Shown piece after piece: positions 1 through 7,531 of a DNA stretch of 52,084 nt. The position numbers and the translations under genes were made by a program. Location: the NCBI GenBank assembly GCA_910588075.1, contig CAJUOS010000009.1:1-52084 (forward strand), written 5' to 3'. Position 1 is the stretch's first letter. Each line of letters opens with the position of its first letter. Source of the stretch: an uncultured Erysipelotrichaceae bacterium (GTDB lineage Bacteria > Bacillota_I > Bacilli_A > Erysipelotrichales > Coprobacillaceae). Under the pieces are notes generated by a model. It made no database searches, had not been told where the DNA came from, and saw nothing but the letters and a program-made list of their open reading frames with translations.

Positions 1-50
1 AGCTATCTCTCGATAACTATCCCTTAATCCTCCACTCTTGACACGGAGCC
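1..50. mobile_element. Insertion-sequence-like end (left copy, interior off window)
   Basis: These 50 bases are the exact reverse complement of 52031-52080. The identity stops abruptly at 50/51, which marks the outer tip of the element; its interior lies off the left edge. Read inwards from the tip it begins GGCTCCGTGTCAAGAG, which resembles the terminal inverted repeats of ISL3-family insertion sequences (typically beginning GGCTCTTTGTCAA). The family call is from memory of the consensus, and no transposase is visible. Confidence 0.6.
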
Positions 51-228
51 CTTTTATAGTAAGACTTTTTCACTATTTTATTTTAAATTTAGTTTACAAA
101 TCAAAATATGTGTATTCTTTAGATTTATACACAATACTTATACTAGCTTAACACATTAATAAAGTGCTACAAGGATTAAATTTTGTAATGGAGAATGAAT
201 TTAATTAATTATTGTTTATTTATATTTA

Positions 229-741
229 TTATTTAACAATCAAATTATTAAGTTTAGGATCTATAACTTGAAATTCTTTTTTCCAATATTCTATATTTTG
301 TTCACAATAAGCATAAAAATTTTCTGCTGTTTTTGCATTTGAAATTGCTTCACAAAGATTTAATGGATCATTTATTAATATTCCTTTTCTATTTAATAGC
401 ATAAGAATATCATTCCAAATCAAATAACTCATAGACTCAAAATAGAATGATTGATTATTCATATGAATAGTATATGCTATATTATAATCTCTTCTTGCTA
501 TTTTTGTTCCAGAAGTATAACGAGGACATATCATAAAATCAATAGAAATTATATCTGTATACTTAATTTCGTATAAATATTCTTTTTGTTTATTAGTTAT
601 ATAAATTTCATCTTCCCTAAAATCAATATTTACAACAAGTTCATAATTCATAGTAAATTTTGAATCTTGATTTTTACCACATTTTAAGCATGTCTTAAAT
701 ATATATTTTTTTGACATTTGAAAGAAATCTTGTGTTTTCAT
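229..741 (-). CDS. Hypothetical protein, 170 aa
   Basis: I do not recognise a family. The protein is 170 residues, soluble in appearance, with one CxxC pair (CLKCG, about residues 18-22) and a mixed beta/alpha composition that could be a PH-like fold, which is a guess. The start is supported by AAAGGAG eight bases upstream. It is read in the same direction as the lysine operon, about 140 bases after lysA, and it is the last gene before the left IS-like end. A run of AT-rich sequence (51-228) follows it with no recognisable gene. It may be a strain-variable accessory gene. Confidence 0.6.
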   Translation of the reverse strand: MKTQDFFQMSKKYIFKTCLKCGKNQDSKFTMNYELVVNIDFREDEIYITNKQKEYLYEIKYTDIISIDFMICPRYTSGTKIARRDYNIAYTIHMNNQSFYFESMSYLIWNDILMLLNRKGILINDPLNLCEAISNAKTAENFYAYCEQNIEYWKKEFQVIDPKLNNLIVK

Positions 742-883
742 CTTTTTTCTCCTTTAACAAATTAAACAATCTTCTGTAACATTACTCATAAATAAACAAA
801 ACAAAGATATTCTTCTATTTGTTCACACTACAGATAAACTTAATAACTCAATATCTCATCCATTGCCATAATAACTTAACTCT

Positions 884-2194
884 TTATTTATATTCTTCTT
901 GAACATCATAATAAATCAAATCATCAAATGTTTGTCCTCTAATAACAATCTTAGATTTTCCTTGATATGTAAAAACAACAGGTGGTCTAGGAATTTGATT
1001 ATAGTTTGATGACATTGAATAATGATATGCTCCTGTAGAAAATACTGCCAGTATATCTTTTGATTGTGGATTTGCCATCATAATATCTTTGATTAAAATA
1101 TCTCCAGATTCACAGTTCTTACCAGCAATAGTAACCAAAGTATCTTTTTCTTCTTCTGCTTTATTAACAATAAGAGCATCATATTTTGATTGATATAAAG
1201 CTGGTCTAATATTTTCATTCATTCCACCATCAATACTAATATACTTTCTAATATTAGGAATATCTTTAATAGAACCAACTGTATATAATGTAACACCAGC
1301 ATTTCCTACAACAAAACGTCCAGGTTCTATCATAATCATAGGTCTTTCCCAACCTTTTGCTTCAAATCCAGTATTAATAATATTAACAATTGTTTTAACA
1401 ACTAAATCAAAATCTAATGGTTGATCAACTTTTGTATATTGAATACCAAAACCACCACCAGCATTTAATTTTTTTATGACAATACCATATTCATCATAAA
1501 TTTGATATGCAATCTCTACAAATTTTTGCATTGCTAAAACATATGCTTGAATTTCTTCAATTTGACTACCAACATGGCAATGTATTCCTTCAAACTCAAT
1601 AAACTTTGAATCTAAAACTTGACCAATTGCTTTTAAATAAGTCATATCATGACTACTAAATCCAAACTTTGTATCTTTAGCACCTACTCTAATATAATCA
1701 TGTCCTCCAGCATAAACACCTGGTGTAACTCTTATTGTTGCATATACTTTTTCATTTAACTTTTCTGCTATTTCTTCAATTAATTCTATTTCATAAAAAT
1801 TATCAACAACAAAATGGTGAACATGATGTGATAAAGCATATTCTATTTCTGAAGGTAACTTATTATTTCCATGGAAATATATCTTTTCTGGATCAAATCC
1901 TGCTTTCAATGCTATTGAAATTTCTCCTGCACTGACACAATCAATACCAACTCCATATTCACTAGCAATTCTATAAATTTCTAAACAACTAAATGATTTA
2001 GAAGCAAATAATGGTAAAGTATTTTCATATTTATTCATAAAATTTTCTTTTAATGTTTGAAATTGATGTCGAATATGTCCCTCACTCATAACATATAGTG
2101 GTGTTCCATAATTTTTCACTAAATCCATTGCATTGACATCATCTATATATATAGTATTATCCCTTACTTGTGCAAATTGTGTTTGTAAAACCAT
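884..2194 (-). CDS. lysA: Diaminopimelate decarboxylase
   Basis: LysA decarboxylates meso-diaminopimelate to L-lysine, the last step of lysine synthesis, using pyridoxal phosphate. The alanine-racemase-like barrel carries the PLP lysine in FASKS (K66). HVGSQ (about 207-211), the phosphate-binding GGGFG (246-250), EPGR (290-293) and CESGD (361-365, the active-site Cys at the dimer interface) are all in place. The length of 436 aa is normal. It is the last biosynthetic gene of the leftward operon riboswitch-ACT-dapA-dapB-lysA, 10 bases after dapB, and should be under lysine control through the leader riboswitch. The usual YAxKAN motif around the PLP lysine is changed to FASKS. Confidence 0.95.
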   Translation of the reverse strand: MVLQTQFAQVRDNTIYIDDVNAMDLVKNYGTPLYVMSEGHIRHQFQTLKENFMNKYENTLPLFASKSFSCLEIYRIASEYGVGIDCVSAGEISIALKAGFDPEKIYFHGNNKLPSEIEYALSHHVHHFVVDNFYEIELIEEIAEKLNEKVYATIRVTPGVYAGGHDYIRVGAKDTKFGFSSHDMTYLKAIGQVLDSKFIEFEGIHCHVGSQIEEIQAYVLAMQKFVEIAYQIYDEYGIVIKKLNAGGGFGIQYTKVDQPLDFDLVVKTIVNIINTGFEAKGWERPMIMIEPGRFVVGNAGVTLYTVGSIKDIPNIRKYISIDGGMNENIRPALYQSKYDALIVNKAEEEKDTLVTIAGKNCESGDILIKDIMMANPQSKDILAVFSTGAYHYSMSSNYNQIPRPPVVFTYQGKSKIVIRGQTFDDLIYYDVQEEYK

Positions 2195-2204
2195 TTTTAT
2201 CCCC

Positions 2205-2948
2205 CTAATATAAATTCTTTAATGTATATAAACCATTGTCTTTATCTTGCATTGCTAAACATGCTGATAATGCACCTTGAACAAAAACTTCTTTTGATAA
2301 AGCCATATGATTTAATTCTATCACTTCATCATGACCTGCAAACAATACAGTATGTTCTCCAAAAATTGTTCCTGCTCTTACAGATTGAATACCTATTTCT
2401 TGTTTTTCTCTTTTATGATGAACTTCACTTCTATCATAAACAGGTTTCACTTCTTGAATATCTTCCTCTATAACATCATATAAAAGTTTTGCTGTTCCTG
2501 AAGGAGCATCTATTTTTTGATTATGATGTTTTTCTATAATTTCTATATCATATCCATTTTCATAAAATTCTTTAGCAACTTCCTTTACAATCTTTGTTAA
2601 CATTGAAATACCAAATGAAGTATTATATGATTGAAAAATTGGAATTTGAGAAGATGCTTCTTCTATTCTTAATAATTGTTGTTGATTATATCCTGTTGTA
2701 GCAATTATTAAAGCACAATGATTTTTAATTCCAAATTTTAATAAATCATCTAAATTATTTGGATGTGAAAAATCAATAACAGCATCTACTTTTTGATGAC
2801 ATTCACTTAATGATGAATACATTCCTTCTTGAACATCTTCATCAAATATAGGTGAAACAACACCTACAAGATTCATTTTTTCATGTTGTCTTACTGCATG
2901 GGCAACCTTTTTTCCCATTAAACCAAATCCATAAACTAATACATTCAT
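2205..2948 (-). CDS. dapB: 4-hydroxy-tetrahydrodipicolinate reductase
   Basis: DapB reduces the product of DapA with NAD(P)H to tetrahydrodipicolinate. The start at 2948 gives MNVLVYGFG, the true Rossmann beginning (GxxGxxG at residues 7-12), one base after the dapA stop and behind an AAGGG ribosome site. A TTG-type start 21 bases upstream would add residues that do not fit the family. The catalytic segment EKHHNQKIDAPSGTA (about 139-153) contains the His pair and Lys of the active site. The ATTGY (about 83-87) and RAGTIFGEH segments also match. The length of 247 aa is typical. It is tightly coupled to dapA and lysA. Confidence 0.95.
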   Translation of the reverse strand: MNVLVYGFGLMGKKVAHAVRQHEKMNLVGVVSPIFDEDVQEGMYSSLSECHQKVDAVIDFSHPNNLDDLLKFGIKNHCALIIATTGYNQQQLLRIEEASSQIPIFQSYNTSFGISMLTKIVKEVAKEFYENGYDIEIIEKHHNQKIDAPSGTAKLLYDVIEEDIQEVKPVYDRSEVHHKREKQEIGIQSVRAGTIFGEHTVLFAGHDEVIELNHMALSKEVFVQGALSACLAMQDKDNGLYTLKNLY

Positions 2949-2949
2949 A

Positions 2950-3846
2950 TTAATAACCCTTTTCTTCAAATGCTTTCATAGCATCAAATAATAATTTCTT
3001 ATTAGCATCTGTTGTTGGAATAAGTGGTTTTCTTACCATTTCTCCACACACACCTAATTTTGCTAAAGCAGCTTTAGGCATAATTGGATTTACATCTGCA
3101 AATAAATATTTACTAACATCATTCAAATCATATGCCATTTGTTGCGCTAATTTTAAATCACCTTTTAAAATAGCTTGAGTAAACTTTTCTGTTTCTCTTG
3201 GATAAACATTAGATAATACTGAAATTACACCTTTACCTCCTGCTGCCATAAAAGGTAAAATATTATCATCACAACCACTATACATATCAAAATCCATATC
3301 TTTTGTTTTTGATAAAACATCCATAGCATATGCAATGTTATCTGTTGCATCTTTCATTGCTTTAATATTTTTATGTTTAGCAAGTTCAACAACTGTATCA
3401 ACAGCAATATTCATTCCAGTACGTCCTGGTACATTATATAAAATCATTGGAATATCAACTCTATCAGCAATATATGTATAATGATGAATTAATCCCCTTT
3501 GACTTGTCTTATTATAATATGGTGATACTACAAGGATAGCATCAGCTCCTACCTCTTTAGCAAATTTTGCTTTTTTCAAAGCTGTTTGTGTATCATTAGA
3601 TCCTGCTCCAGCAATAACCTTAATTCCTGTTCCTTTTGCCATTTCCATAACAATTTTTGTTAATTCAAATTCTTCTTCAATTGTGATAGTTGGTGTTTCT
3701 CCAGTTGTTCCATTAACTAATAAAGCTTGAACACCTCCATCAATCATACGTTGAACTTGTTTTTTAAATCCTTCATAATCAATACTTTCATCATCAAACA
3801 TTGGTAATACAAGTGCGACTGCACTTCCTTCAAAAATTGCGCTCAT
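2950..3846 (-). CDS. dapA: 4-hydroxy-tetrahydrodipicolinate synthase
   Basis: DapA condenses pyruvate with aspartate semialdehyde, the committed step towards diaminopimelate and lysine. It is a TIM-barrel aldolase of 298 aa with the Schiff-base lysine K165 in MKDAT, the catalytic Tyr in YNVPGRTG (137-144) and the Thr pair in NGTTGE (45-50). A TAGGAGG site precedes the ATG. It lies between the ACT-domain gene and dapB in the riboswitch-controlled operon. No full aspartokinase or aspartate-semialdehyde dehydrogenase gene is in the window, so the upstream steps must be encoded elsewhere. Confidence 0.96.
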   Translation of the reverse strand: MSAIFEGSAVALVLPMFDDESIDYEGFKKQVQRMIDGGVQALLVNGTTGETPTITIEEEFELTKIVMEMAKGTGIKVIAGAGSNDTQTALKKAKFAKEVGADAILVVSPYYNKTSQRGLIHHYTYIADRVDIPMILYNVPGRTGMNIAVDTVVELAKHKNIKAMKDATDNIAYAMDVLSKTKDMDFDMYSGCDDNILPFMAAGGKGVISVLSNVYPRETEKFTQAILKGDLKLAQQMAYDLNDVSKYLFADVNPIMPKAALAKLGVCGEMVRKPLIPTTDANKKLLFDAMKAFEEKGY

Positions 3847-3855
3847 AATTTCCTC

Positions 3856-4323
3856 CTATAATTGATATAAATTTTTTATTTTTTGAACTGCTAAACTTGT
3901 TAATTCTTGAGGGATAACATATGAAATTGATGTTTCAGATGTTGTAACTTGTAATAAAGGAATTTGACATTGTCCAAATATATCAAAAATATTAGCAGCT
4001 ACACCAACTTCTTCTTTCATTCCTTCTCCTTCAACCATAATTTTTGAAACTTTTCTATTTTGATAAATCATTATTCTTGGATGTTTTTCTTTAATAATTT
4101 CTAATGCTTGATTTAATTTTTCTTGATCTGTTTGTTGACAAGTAAAATCTATTCTCATTTCATCTTCTAACATAACTTGTGAAATCATATCAATATTAAC
4201 ATTATTTTTTGATATTTCTTTAAAAATATCTCCTACGAATAATGAATTTTTTTCAACATTTAATAATTTAACTTGAATGATTTTATCATCATATTCAACT
4301 TGAGTAACTATATTTTGTTCCAT
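3856..4323 (-). CDS. Stand-alone aspartokinase regulatory (tandem ACT) protein
   Basis: The protein is 155 aa and corresponds only to the C-terminal regulatory region of aspartokinase. ACT 1 spans roughly residues 15-90 (VNIDMISQV segment) and ACT 2 roughly 90-155 (VGVAANIF and TTSETSISYVI, matching the aspartokinase TSE..IS.VI element). No kinase domain is present upstream. In Bacillus aspartokinase II an equivalent beta chain is made from an internal start in lysC; here it is a separate gene, first in the lysine operon and directly behind a lysine riboswitch. The likely role, inferred, is a lysine-sensing subunit for an aspartokinase encoded elsewhere. The start follows GAAGGG. Confidence 0.8.
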   Translation of the reverse strand: MEQNIVTQVEYDDKIIQVKLLNVEKNSLFVGDIFKEISKNNVNIDMISQVMLEDEMRIDFTCQQTDQEKLNQALEIIKEKHPRIMIYQNRKVSKIMVEGEGMKEEVGVAANIFDIFGQCQIPLLQVTTSETSISYVIPQELTSLAVQKIKNLYQL

Positions 4324-4342
4324 TATATACCCTTCTTTCTAT

Positions 4343-4370
4343 AAAAAAATTGCAATGATACCATTGCAAT
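4343..4370 (-). terminator. Intrinsic terminator, expression platform of the lysine riboswitch
   Basis: On the minus strand ATTGCAATG - GTAT - CATTGCAAT forms a perfect 9-bp stem followed by seven Ts (As at 4343-4349 on the plus strand). It lies between the lysine aptamer and the ACT gene start at 4323, so it fits premature termination when lysine is bound. Confidence 0.85.
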
Positions 4371-4384
4371 CAATAAACATTTAT

Positions 4385-4556
4385 CAAAGCAATAGCACCC
4401 CACTTTAATATTTTAAAGTGACAGTGATATAGATATTCTCTATATCCCCAGATAATAGTTATGTGCAAATAACTATTTCTTCGGCAATTGCTCCTCCTTC
4501 TTTTTAGTTGCACCTTTTATAAAAGAATTCTTAACTCTTGCACCTCTATCTTGCAT
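4385..4556 (-). promoter_or_regulatory. Lysine riboswitch (L box)
   Basis: On the minus strand the leader contains the conserved L-box elements in order: AGATAGAGGTGCAAGAG near 4552-4536, GAGGAGC near 4500, GCCGAAG near 4480, then TCTGGGG near 4450 and the ACTGTCAC segment near 4420. It precedes the ACT-dapA-dapB-lysA operon and is followed by an intrinsic terminator, the usual arrangement for lysine-induced attenuation. The outer boundaries are approximate. Confidence 0.92.
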
Positions 4557-4559
4557 TTA

Positions 4560-4588
4560 ATACTATCACAACATGAATATGAAAGCAA
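4560..4588 (-). promoter_or_regulatory. Promoter of the lysine operon
   Basis: On the minus strand TTGCTT (4588-4583) and TAGTAT (4565-4560) are 17 bases apart, just upstream of the riboswitch. The rest of the stretch to the divergent gene at 4831 is very AT-rich and shows no other gene. Confidence 0.6.
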
Positions 4589-4830
4589 TATTTATTTTTT
4601 ATACTTTTATTATATCATCTTTTTTATATTTTCATTATATTTTTCAAATATTTACATTGCTTTTTAATATATTTTATATTATTTATTCTTATCTTGAGAA
4701 TATAAAAAATGAAAGTGCATAAAATAATTTTGTAGTATAATTTCATGATGTGAAAAAATTACTTTTTTGTAGACTTTTGTAAATAAATAATATATTATAT
4801 GATAGGCGAAGATAGCGAGGTAAATATTAT

Positions 4831-5499
4831 ATGGTTATAGAATTGAATAGGACATTTGATAAACGTAAAAGTGAAATTGAAAATACTGTTAAAGAATTTA
4901 TAAAAAAATATAATATTGATCTTTCACAAACTATTATTGATAATATAGTTATTCATTTATCTTTATGTGTATCTAGAGAAATAAATGGTTCTTATATTCA
5001 TACAAGTGAAAGTCAAATTCATCATTTAAAACATCATGAATATTACATTGTTGCAAAAGAAATTATTTTATCTTTAGAAGATAAATTTGAAGTTTCTATT
5101 GATAAAGATCAAATTTGTTATACTACAATGTATTTAGCTAATATGAATTTATTAGATATTGATTTTAATTTTGAATATGATTTAGATGAAGATATCTTAG
5201 AAGAAATTATTAATGAAACAACAATATTGATTAAAGATAAATTAAATATTGATTTAAAGAAAAATAATGAATTCTACACAGGTATGACTTTACATTTCTT
5301 TCCTGCTTTAGAACGTTTAAAAAATAATGAACAACTTACTGATAATCCTTTAAAAGATTATATACAAGCACAACATCAAGTTGAATTTCATTGTGCTGAA
5401 ATATTAAATGAAGTTGTTAAAAAATATTACAATGAAAAATTTAATGAACATGAATTAGCATATATAGCTTTACATTTTGGAACAATAATTGAAAGATAA
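4831..5499 (+). CDS. PRD-only protein (two PTS regulation domains)
   Basis: The 222-aa protein consists of two PTS regulation domains (about 10-110 and 120-222). PRD1 has IHLSLCVSRE and the ICYTTMYLANM helix; PRD2 has LHFFPALERLKNN and the diagnostic HELAYIALHFG end. Histidines suited to phosphorylation are retained in PRD2 (LHF, ALHFG). The RNA-binding CAT domain of BglG/LicT antiterminators and any DNA-binding domain are absent, and no PTS gene is adjacent. GAGGT precedes the ATG. It is read plus on the left arm, head-on to the fork. Its role may be phosphorylation-dependent partner binding, which is inference. Confidence 0.75.
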   Translation: MVIELNRTFDKRKSEIENTVKEFIKKYNIDLSQTIIDNIVIHLSLCVSREINGSYIHTSESQIHHLKHHEYYIVAKEIILSLEDKFEVSIDKDQICYTTMYLANMNLLDIDFNFEYDLDEDILEEIINETTILIKDKLNIDLKKNNEFYTGMTLHFFPALERLKNNEQLTDNPLKDYIQAQHQVEFHCAEILNEVVKKYYNEKFNEHELAYIALHFGTIIER

Positions 5500-5520
5500 T
5501 GAATAACATTATCTTTTTTT
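5492..5520 (+). terminator. Terminator after the PRD gene
   Basis: AAGATAATG - AATAA - CATTATCTT is a perfect 9-bp stem followed by T7, overlapping the end of the PRD gene. Confidence 0.8.
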
Positions 5521-5550
5521 ATACATCTATAACATATGATATTTTATATA

Positions 5551-5592
5551 ATAAAAAAGGACAAACAAGGATTTTTCTTATTTGTTCTTTTA
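5551..5592 (-). terminator. Terminator of the sigma factor/zinc ribbon/membrane protein operon
   Basis: On the minus strand a 15-base stem with one mismatch and one G-T pair (5591-5577 with 5569-5555) is followed by a T-rich tract. It lies just after the stop of the small membrane protein at 5611. Confidence 0.75.
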
Positions 5593-5610
5593 AATTTTAT
5601 GATTTACTCT

Positions 5611-5931
5611 TTACATTAAATTAAAAAAATGTCCTACAATACCAATGACTGTTCCTAAAACAATAGACATAATAGTCATAGCAATAGGACTTTTCTTATC
5701 TTCTTTTGCTACTAAAATAATAATTGGAATAGCCATCATTACAGCTATAATTCCTCCACGTAACCACCATAAATTTTTTAAGCAATTTGTATCGAATATA
5801 ATAAATGGAACTATTAAATAATAAACAAATGCTGATAAAATAGAATACTTATCTACTTTCATCTTTATCATTGGTAAAATATCTATTATTCCTACAATAA
5901 TTCCTATAAATAATGTTAATAAAAATTTCAT
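5611..5931 (-). CDS. Small polytopic membrane protein, 106 aa
   Basis: The protein has about four hydrophobic helices (roughly 2-22, 33-48, 58-75 and 84-104), separated by short loops such as KMKVDKY and KEDKKS. I do not recognise a named family, though similar small membrane proteins are common in Firmicutes. The ATG overlaps the stop of the zinc-ribbon gene by four bases, so the two are translationally coupled. With the sigma factor upstream it forms a three-gene leftward operon ending at the 5551-5592 terminator. A partner membrane sensor for the sigma factor is possible but unproven. Confidence 0.6.
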   Translation of the reverse strand: MKFLLTLFIGIIVGIIDILPMIKMKVDKYSILSAFVYYLIVPFIIFDTNCLKNLWWLRGGIIAVMMAIPIIILVAKEDKKSPIAMTIMSIVLGTVIGIVGHFFNLM

Positions 5932-6296
5932 TTTCTTCTTCCTTCTTTTTTATATAATTTTCCACAAGATTTACAAACAATCTCTAACTCATAACTTTTT
6001 AATTTTTGATCTAATATAGTTATAAGAGGAGATTCATCACTAGGACAACATAATCTATTTTTTATTGTTATTAAATTTTTTTCAGATTTTATTTCATTAC
6101 TAAGACTATCATCAAAATTTATTAAAAGACTTCCTTTACTACCACAATCACATTCATAATGAAATTTCAATTTATCATAAGTTACATAACATAAATATCC
6201 AATATTTTTATTACAATTTGTACAATATATCCAACCACCATATTGATTAGCTAATCTTGTATTTATTAAATCTTTTTGTTTGACTATTCTTCCCAC
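5928..6296 (-). CDS. Zinc-ribbon protein, 122 aa
   Basis: The cysteines fall into ribbon-like pairs: CTNC (about 24-27), CDC (about 49-51), CC (about 83-84) and CKSC (about 110-113). The protein probably folds as two zinc ribbons. There is no transmembrane segment and the C-terminus is basic. I do not recognise a family. It lies 17 bases downstream of the sigma factor and overlaps the next gene by four bases. A regulatory role linked to the sigma factor is an inference from the operon only. Confidence 0.6.
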   Translation of the reverse strand: MGRIVKQKDLINTRLANQYGGWIYCTNCNKNIGYLCYVTYDKLKFHYECDCGSKGSLLINFDDSLSNEIKSEKNLITIKNRLCCPSDESPLITILDQKLKSYELEIVCKSCGKLYKKEGRRK

Positions 6297-6313
6297 TTTA
6301 ATAAACCTTTCTA

Positions 6314-7165
6314 TTATGAATTTTTAATTATATCAATATCTATTGAATTTAATAAATCTTTAATAAACTTTTTAATAATTTCAGGTGATTTATAAGTTTT
6401 ACAAAATGAAAATTCTTCAGAATAATGATCAATATTTTCCATGGCATTTGTTACATCTAGAATTTTTTCAAGTGATATTTCAGATGATGTTGTATAATCT
6501 AATTGATGGGGATTTAATCTATGACTCATGATTGCATAATTTATTCTATCTTTACACATACATTTCCCATTACCATATTCTCCACAATACTCACTTAAAA
6601 ATTGAGCCATTTTCTTTCTAGCTCTTGATAATTTTTGTCTATAACTATCTGAACTTATTCCTAAAATTTCTGAAGCAATTTGACTATTAATTTTAAACAT
6701 TGTTCCTAAAATAAAAATACATCTAGAATCTGAATCTAAACATTGAAGCATAACATTTGTACAAGAGAATTTTAATTCTTCTGCTAAAATAGCCTTATCT
6801 ACATTGTTTGTCATATCTGGTAAATTTTCAATATTTGCATTTTTTATATCATTACCATAAAAATCAAAACTTAATTGTGCTTTAGCAAACATATGTTTTT
6901 TATAATTTTTTAAATGATTTGATGCTATACTAAATACCCAAGTTGAAAAAGCACTTTGTTTTTTAAATGTAGAAAGATGAGTAACAATTTTTAAAATAAT
7001 ATCTTGTGATGCATCTTCTGCATCTGATTTTGTTCCTAGCATTCTAAAAGATAAATTAAATACTAAATCTTGAATACTTAATATAACTGTTTCAAGTGCT
7101 TTTTTATCTCCATTATTTGCTTTATCAATTAATATATTTAATTCTTCATTTGATATTTTATTCAT
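6314..7165 (-). CDS. RNA polymerase sigma factor, sigma-70 family (ECF-like)
   Basis: Region 2 (about 15-90 of the 283 aa) has the ECF pattern SFRMLGTKSDAEDASQDIILK followed by FSTWVFSIASNHLKN in shortened form. Region 4 lies at about 130-195, with a helix-turn-helix ending in SYRQKLSRARKKM. A C-terminal extension of about 80 residues starts with clustered cysteines (CGEYGNGKCMCK), like the NPCRC-type tail of some ECF factors. AAGGAGG six bases before the ATG at 7165 fixes the start; the upstream in-frame TTG would place that ribosome site inside the gene. It heads the operon with the zinc-ribbon and membrane proteins. The regulon is unknown. Confidence 0.82.
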   Translation of the reverse strand: MNKISNEELNILIDKANNGDKKALETVILSIQDLVFNLSFRMLGTKSDAEDASQDIILKIVTHLSTFKKQSAFSTWVFSIASNHLKNYKKHMFAKAQLSFDFYGNDIKNANIENLPDMTNNVDKAILAEELKFSCTNVMLQCLDSDSRCIFILGTMFKINSQIASEILGISSDSYRQKLSRARKKMAQFLSEYCGEYGNGKCMCKDRINYAIMSHRLNPHQLDYTTSSEISLEKILDVTNAMENIDHYSEEFSFCKTYKSPEIIKKFIKDLLNSIDIDIIKNS

Positions 7166-7245
7166 TATTTTTTCCTCCTTCATCTTATTAGACAATTAAA
7201 ATATTATATTGTGACAATTTATTATCTAATTTTTTCTTTTTTATA

Positions 7246-7284
7246 AAAAACGTTAGTCAGATTATTAAAAATCAAACTAACATT
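7246..7284 (-). terminator. Terminator after the 75-aa membrane protein gene
   Basis: GTTAGTCAGATT and AATCAAACTAAC form an interrupted stem (two bases bulged on each side) between A-rich and T-rich flanks. It follows the gene ending at 7300 and precedes the sigma-factor promoter region. Confidence 0.6.
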
Positions 7285-7299
7285 TTTATATGATAATTA

Positions 7300-7527
7300 T
7301 TATTTTCCTTTATTTTTAAATATAATATAAAAAATATATAATATTAAAGTTTCAATAGCACATACTAAAGTTAACATCATAAAGAAATAACTTATAATAG
7401 ATAATATATCATTATGTGTATTATAAGCAGTTACTCCTAAATATAAAACTAATCCTATAACAGTTATAAATCTTAAATATTTAAAATACTTATATAATCT
7501 TTCTGATAGTAATTGATATTTATTCAT
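7300..7527 (-). CDS. Small membrane protein, 75 aa
   Basis: Two hydrophobic helices (about 18-36 and 42-70) are preceded by a basic N-terminus and followed by a KNKGK tail. The family is not recognised. It starts four bases after mnmE, so it is probably co-transcribed with it; the place after mnmE is usually taken by mnmG in Firmicutes. A terminator follows at 7246-7284. Confidence 0.5.
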   Translation of the reverse strand: MNKYQLLSERLYKYFKYLRFITVIGLVLYLGVTAYNTHNDILSIISYFFMMLTLVCAIETLILYIFYIIFKNKGK

Positions 7528-7531
7528 ATAA

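Noticed and set aside
1735..1935. Plus-strand reading frame opposite lysA
   Set aside because: It lies entirely inside the well-supported lysA coding region, has no ribosome site and low-complexity hydrophobic content.
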